This document shows positions 6,952 to 10,999 of a DNA stretch of 10,999 nucleotides, in pieces. The DNA is taken from the NCBI GenBank assembly GCA_009663005.1, contig VIGQ01000365.1:1-10999 (forward strand), read 5' to 3'. The notes under the pieces were generated by a model. The model was not told where the DNA came from and searched no databases. It worked only from the letters and a program-made list of their open reading frames with translations. Each line of letters begins with the position of its first letter. The first letter of the stretch is position 1. The position numbers and the translations under genes were made by a program. Origin of the DNA: Actinidia chinensis. Its lineage: Eukaryota > Streptophyta > Magnoliopsida > Ericales > Actinidiaceae.

Positions 6952-7915
6952 GCGCAAAAAGAAATTGATGATTTACTAATCAAAAATAGTTTAAGGGCAT
7001 ATTCATAGTAATTTAATGGGAGTAATTAAGTGTGAAGGGAGGTTAGTTGTTTGTTACATATACCTTGTATGAAAATTAAGCATCGAGTCTCGGACGGTGC
7101 TAAAATTTTATCCGTTGTTCACAATGTATCAAAAAGTTTTCAAAAATTATCCAAAATTTTTCCACTCAAAATTATACTCCAATGTTTTCATAAAAATTTC
7201 AAAAGAGTATCGACTGATATCCACAAAAAACACGTTTCCCTCTCCCAATTGAGTTTTCAAACATTATGATATATGCAATTATGACTAAAAGTCTACACAA
7301 AAGGAAAATATAAAAATAATTTAAAAAGTGTTAGCAAATATGTAAACTATTTATACACGCACATTAGTATTTTTTTTAATTACTTGAGTGGAAATACTTT
7401 ATTTTATGGCCTAATTTTAATGCCAATTTTTTTTTAATTATGTACATTTTTATAATATGTTTATGAATGTTAAATTATTATGTGTTAGTATGGTTCAAAC
7501 TTGTGGGCTTTTTTTGATTTGACAAAAATTGGAACCAGTAAACTTATTTTTGCCCTTCTTTTTTTGAAATTTTTGTTCAAAACGGTTTTTAATTCAATAA
7601 TTAAAGCAACGACGAGAGAAAAATAATAATATCAAATAAAAAATAAGAAGGGGAAAAACAAAGAGTAAAAAATTGAGGGACCTATTTGAATGCCCAAATA
7701 AAATATCTATTAACACATTTAATTGATATATATTCTTCTCAAACTTTCTTATATAATGTGTGAACAAACTCAACATAATCATTAGTGTGTTGGACCAATT
7801 ACTTATGTAAAAACGGATTGTACGAGTATATATAATTGTTTGTATTTGTAAAAAAAACTTTTAAAACTGAAGAAAAAAAAAACTAGGAGAAATTATTTTA
7901 CAATGTAACCCCCCA
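6952..7915. other. A+T-rich intergenic DNA, no gene seen
   Basis: There are many A- and T-runs. A 72-codon plus frame (7051-7269) and a Phe/Leu/Ile-rich minus frame (7594-7782) are what A+T-rich sequence yields by chance: their products are low-complexity and carry no motif. A partial inverted match between about 6994 and 7559 (AAGGGCA ends) is too weak to call an element. Confidence 0.5.
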
Positions 7916-8640
7916 AGTATCTTCATTTGTTTTTCGGAAGGCCAGTGAGCACCAGGTCTTAAGGCGAAAGATGGGGCGGCATTCCGTTGTTGAGCGCCGC
8001 CGCCCGAACAATAAATCCATTATTTTCAGGTGGAAACAGAGGTGGGGAGGGCCGCATCCCCTGGGCGAAGGTGCGCCCACTAGGCCATTGGGCCTGAGGG
8101 GCTTCCCCCTCACAAAAAATTTAAATTTTAGGGCTTTCCCTAAAAAAAAAAATAACTCAAAAAATTTCTCAAAATTTTTTAAGAATACTTTTATTTTTAT
8201 TTTGAATATTGAAAACTCAAATGTAGGACCCATTTTATGGGCTACCTAATTTTTATTTTAGGATCTTAAAAAAAAAATTCTCAATGTTAGGGTTATCATT
8301 TATTTTGGAAAATTATTGAAAAAAACTCCAACATAGACACCAATTGTTTTGATTTTAAGGCCCCCCGAAAAATACTTAAAAAAAATTCTCAAAATTTAGG
8401 CTATCTATTTATTTTTTAAAACATTGAAAAAACTCAATTAGGGCTCATTTTAAAGGGAAAAAACTTATTTTATTTTAAAGGCCCTCTTAAAAAAATTCTT
8501 AAATTGTTAGGATCCTAAAAATTTTTTGGCACTGTGCCCATTCCGAAATCTTCAAAGAGCGGGGCCCTGCGGAGGTGCCATCCCACTGGACGGCCTAGAA
8601 AATTGGGGCTTCGGATGGTGCCGTCGGTCAAAATGTTCAT
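7916..8640 (+). repeat. Composite repeat: G+C-rich blocks around four A+T-rich units
   Basis: Four degenerate units can be aligned on the shared string ATTTTA followed by A/G-G-G/C bases, then a run of A, TTCTC/TTCTT, and a TTAGG-like motif. The anchors are at about 8125, 8255, 8352 and 8472, so unit length varies from 97 to 130 bp. G+C-rich blocks flank them: about 7940-8110 on the left and 8525-8640 on the right. The blocks share GGTGC, CCCACT, GGCC, ATTGG and GGGGCTTC in the same order, so they are direct-repeat related. Open frames here (7971-8249 plus, 7898-8233 minus) are translations of the repeat, not genes. It may be a degraded non-autonomous transposon or a local satellite; I cannot name the family. 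Confidence 0.6.
7974..8005. repeat. G+C-rich hairpin in left block
   Basis: GGGCGGC (7974-7980) and GCCGCCC (7999-8005) are exact 7-bp inverted arms around an 18-nt loop, inside the left G+C-rich block of the composite repeat. Confidence 0.55.
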
Positions 8641-9665
8641 TGTTGTGATGTAAGCACCCGGTCGATTTCTCAAAAGTTCATTTAATATTTCACTCCCGCA
8701 AATGTTTATTCAACAATGAAATGAAAAATTGAAATATGCATAATATTAATTTCCTGATTCAAATGAATTTAATTAATACTGTAAAATGGGATAATCTCTC
8801 TCTTCTCTTGCCCTGAGATAGGGGGGTTCCCCATCTAGGGAACCAGTACTTTACAAATATTCATTTACCAGAGGCATAAAACAAAGAAAAGTGTTGTTGA
8901 AAGGCAAATCAATAATAATTTGGGTAATTATGTTTTGACAAAGGGCATTGCTTACAATAAGTCAGATTTTGAACCAAAGGAAAAAATTTTTAAAAAATTT
9001 AAAATAAATGGTATAATTTACTTAAGTCATGTCCTGTTTTAGAAAATTTTATATACAAAGGATAAGTTTGTAAATATGAATTATCTTAAGGAAGGAAAGA
9101 TCTGTTGATTAGATTCGGGAACAATTGGTTGTTTTTGTGGGTAAGGTATTTGGGGGGTACCATATCCAATCTATAATCGGTCCGTTGAATTTCTTATAAT
9201 TTTACCCATATTGGGGGGAGAAATAGAGAGAAGAGAAAACCCCATCCCTTTATGGGAGGTCGGATTGCACGGGAACTCCATCGGGTTAAGGGATAAAACT
9301 TACCATCCCCTAGTGTTTTTTTTTTTTGGGCCAAGGAATATAAAGGAGGGCGGTAACAATTAATATTCAACACCTAGCCCCCTCGCCAATTCCAAAACAT
9401 AGATAAGTGCACTTTTCAAAAAACTATAAGTCAACCTCTTGTTATTGTTCATCGTAGTCTTATGGGGCTTATGGGAGGAAAATTAAGTTTTTTTGAGGGG
9501 ACTTTTGGGTTAACATTAGGTATAAAAAATCTGCTTTCTTTTTGGTTAGGCTTCTAAGTTCTAAAGTGCAATACTTCCTTCACACTACTTTCTCATACAT
9601 ACACCTTATCAATATACCCATTAATTACTTTTTATAGTGCATCTTTTTGTTTTTTTTATTTTTTT
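8641..9665. other. A+T-rich intergenic DNA, no gene seen
   Basis: No open frame of note on either strand. It contains a perfect hairpin at 8825-8844, CT-rich sequence near 8795-8810 and its rough complement AG-rich sequence near 9225-9240, and several G-runs (9150-9155, 9214-9219). The CT/AG pair is too simple to call an inverted repeat. Confidence 0.5.
8825..8844. repeat. Perfect hairpin GGTTCCC/GGGAACC
   Basis: Exact 7-bp arms (8825-8831 and 8838-8844) around the 6-nt loop CATCTA. It is G+C-rich in an A+T-rich setting and preceded by four G. No gene or T-run adjoins it. Confidence 0.6.
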
Positions 9666-9668
9666 TTT

Positions 9669-9800
9669 GGCGAGAGGTACGTGGTGAAGAAATTAGGCTC
9701 ACTCAATGAGGGTGACACCAGCCCAGATCCAATGACTTTGTTGCATCTCCACTATGAGGCTGCCTTGACAATTCATAAAAAATCAGGGTCACTAGTGTAA
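9669..9800 (+). other. Exon-like open stretch, uncertain
   Basis: After a long T-rich tract ending in GGCGAG, a 43-codon frame with mixed, protein-like composition runs to a TAA at 9798-9800. It contains a basic start (RYVVKKL), a Gly/Asp/Ser/Pro middle and a Leu/His/Ala-rich segment. The T-rich tract followed by AG resembles a plant 3' splice site. No partner exon or start codon is visible, and I do not recognise the peptide. It may be a decayed gene fragment or chance. Confidence 0.15.
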
Positions 9801-10620
9801 TTTACGTTCCTAATTTACTCGGGGCCCTTCACTTTCTTATCTGCAAAGGGCTTTCGGAATTTTATAGAACTTGATTTGCGATTCGCCACCCCATCTCTGA
9901 CTAGGCTTTCGATTTTTGCAGCCTGCATATTTTATTACAACAACACTAAAATATCTCAATTGAACCAAAAATAGAATAGTGTTTGGAGTGGTTTTCGTAA
10001 TCGTTTTTGCAGAAAGATTTTCAGAAAATTTGTTTGGTTGATGATTTTTGAAACTTGTATTCTGTGATTTTTTATTTAAAAAAAACACATTTTACGACTA
10101 AGGTTTATGCATAAAAAATTGATTTTAAAAAGTTTAAGTAATAAATTATGTTTAACAGCTAAAAAATTAAATACAAAAATAATTTAATAGCTTAGTTGAT
10201 TAAGAATTCAAGTGATATAAACTACAAGTCAATGAAAATTTTAGGCACAAATCATAGTTCAGTGTCATTTCTCTAAACCCCTACACCAAATGTTAATAAT
10301 ATAAGCATGAACTAGAGAAAAATAAGTCTTATTAAAATAACTTCACCGTTATATAGAGGGGAAAACTATTTCAGTATGACTCAGCCAAAGTGTATAGTGA
10401 GTTACTCATGTCAGAAAAAAATAAGAAAGAATATTTTGTAATGTTTTGGTCTATTCAGTATGCATATAGAAGTACCATACAAAATATTAATAACTAGTAT
10501 GTAAATACAACATATTTTTTGAAGTGTCCATATTTTATAGTGAGCAATAAGTACAAATACGTTGTTTTTCTCTATAATAGTGAAAATCGTGCCTTTTGAG
10601 CTATACATATTCAACTGAAT
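9801..10620. other. A+T-rich intergenic DNA, no gene seen
   Basis: Minus frames at 9837-10088 and 10411-10614 have Lys/Asn/Phe- or Ile/Tyr-rich products typical of chance translation. TTTTTGCAG occurs twice (about 9914-9921 and 10003-10011), resembling a plant 3' splice site, but no open exon follows either. Confidence 0.45.
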
Positions 10621-10728
10621 GCTTTACAAACGTGGAATGGTTTAATTTCAAGCAAGAAAACTTTGATATCTTACATGACTCCAGATCAAATGTGAATCCC
10701 AGCACTATGCCAGCAGGCAAACCGAATA

Positions 10729-10790
10729 TTAATAGCAGGCGATGTTGATGTAGCAACAAGCCATGGCCATCAATATCCAAGCAGCAACTC
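10729..10790 (-). other. Possible terminal exon encoding a hydrophobic tail
   Basis: Read on the minus strand, a pyrimidine-rich tract (TTTCTTTGTTTTTGTTTCC) ends in AAAG, then a frame gives GVAAWILMAMACCYINIACY and a TAA at 10731-10729. This is strongly hydrophobic, like a C-terminal membrane or anchor segment. In another minus frame the same DNA is open from 10816 to 10601 (71 codons), with hydrophobic stretches and a GTAAG donor-like site near 10674. The two frames compete. The preceding sequence, 10817-10999, shows no open exon. I cannot assign a family. Confidence 0.15.
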
Positions 10791-10816
10791 CTTTGGAAAC
10801 AAAAACAAAGAAACAT

Positions 10817-10999
10817 AATTAATGGTTCAACAAATCATTTGACGTTCGAAAACGATATATGCTAGCTTCATTTCCCAACGGGTTCAACATTCTAAACTTC
10901 GTAAGGGAAAGGGTCGCCCCCCACCCAAAAGTAGAGGGGACTAACTAAGGCTCCATATGCGGCTAGTTTTTGTAAGGAGATAAATATTAAGTAGCAGCC
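10817..10999. other. Unassigned end of window
   Basis: Locally richer in G+C (GGGTCGCCCCCCACCC near 10911-10926) than the preceding kilobase. No open frame, repeat or site could be defined before the window ends. Confidence 0.4.

Noticed and set aside
6994..7559. Possible 565-bp MITE with AAGGGCA ends
   Set aside because: The inverted match decays after about seven bases and the flanks show no target duplication.
7594..7782. Minus-strand Phe/Leu/Ile-rich 62-codon frame resembling a membrane peptide
   Set aside because: The hydrophobic composition follows from A/T-runs; there is no other support for a gene.
7898..8249. Overlapping plus and minus open frames of 92 and 111 codons
   Set aside because: They read through the G+C-rich block and degenerate A/T units of the composite repeat. 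The products are low-complexity Lys/Phe/Asn-rich.
1..10999. Search for CRISPR arrays, bacterial operons, rRNA and long terminal repeats
   Set aside because: No regularly spaced identical repeats, Shine-Dalgarno-led gene series, rRNA core strings or long direct repeat pair were found by reading.

Overview
The window looks like plant DNA, most likely from a flowering plant. I recognise no complete protein-coding gene, rRNA or tRNA in it. It splits into two parts of different character, with a boundary near 5,610.

Positions 1 to about 5,610 are roughly half G+C by eye. This part carries scattered open frames of 60-200 codons that show no family motif, short perfect hairpins and small dispersed repeats. 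The texture resembles angiosperm mitochondrial intergenic DNA, so the segment could be a nuclear copy of mitochondrial DNA (NUMT) or mitochondrial DNA itself. This rests on composition and general appearance: I could not place any nad, cox, cob, atp, ccm, rps, rpl, matR, rrn or trn gene. The longest frame is 201 codons (5014-5619). A G-rich tract with four G-runs, followed by 24 adenines (2076-2134), interrupts the block.

Positions about 5,610 to 10,999 are A+T-rich (roughly a third G+C) and look like plant nuclear intergenic DNA. The part starts with a diverged ~98-bp tandem duplication (about 5610-5860). Two small non-autonomous DNA transposons follow, each with terminal inverted repeats and a 3-bp target duplication of the PIF/Harbinger (Tourist) kind: 6514-6655 with TAA on both sides, and 6791-6948 with CTA/TTA. 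Next is a composite repeat (about 7916-8640) in which four degenerate A+T-rich units lie between two related G+C-rich blocks. The rest is unassigned A+T-rich sequence with two weak exon-like stretches (9669-9800 plus strand; 10729-10790 minus strand).

No operon, pathway or CRISPR array is visible. The points worth attention are the chimeric junction, the repeat architecture and the two MITEs. I do not see convincing evidence of a new biological system.
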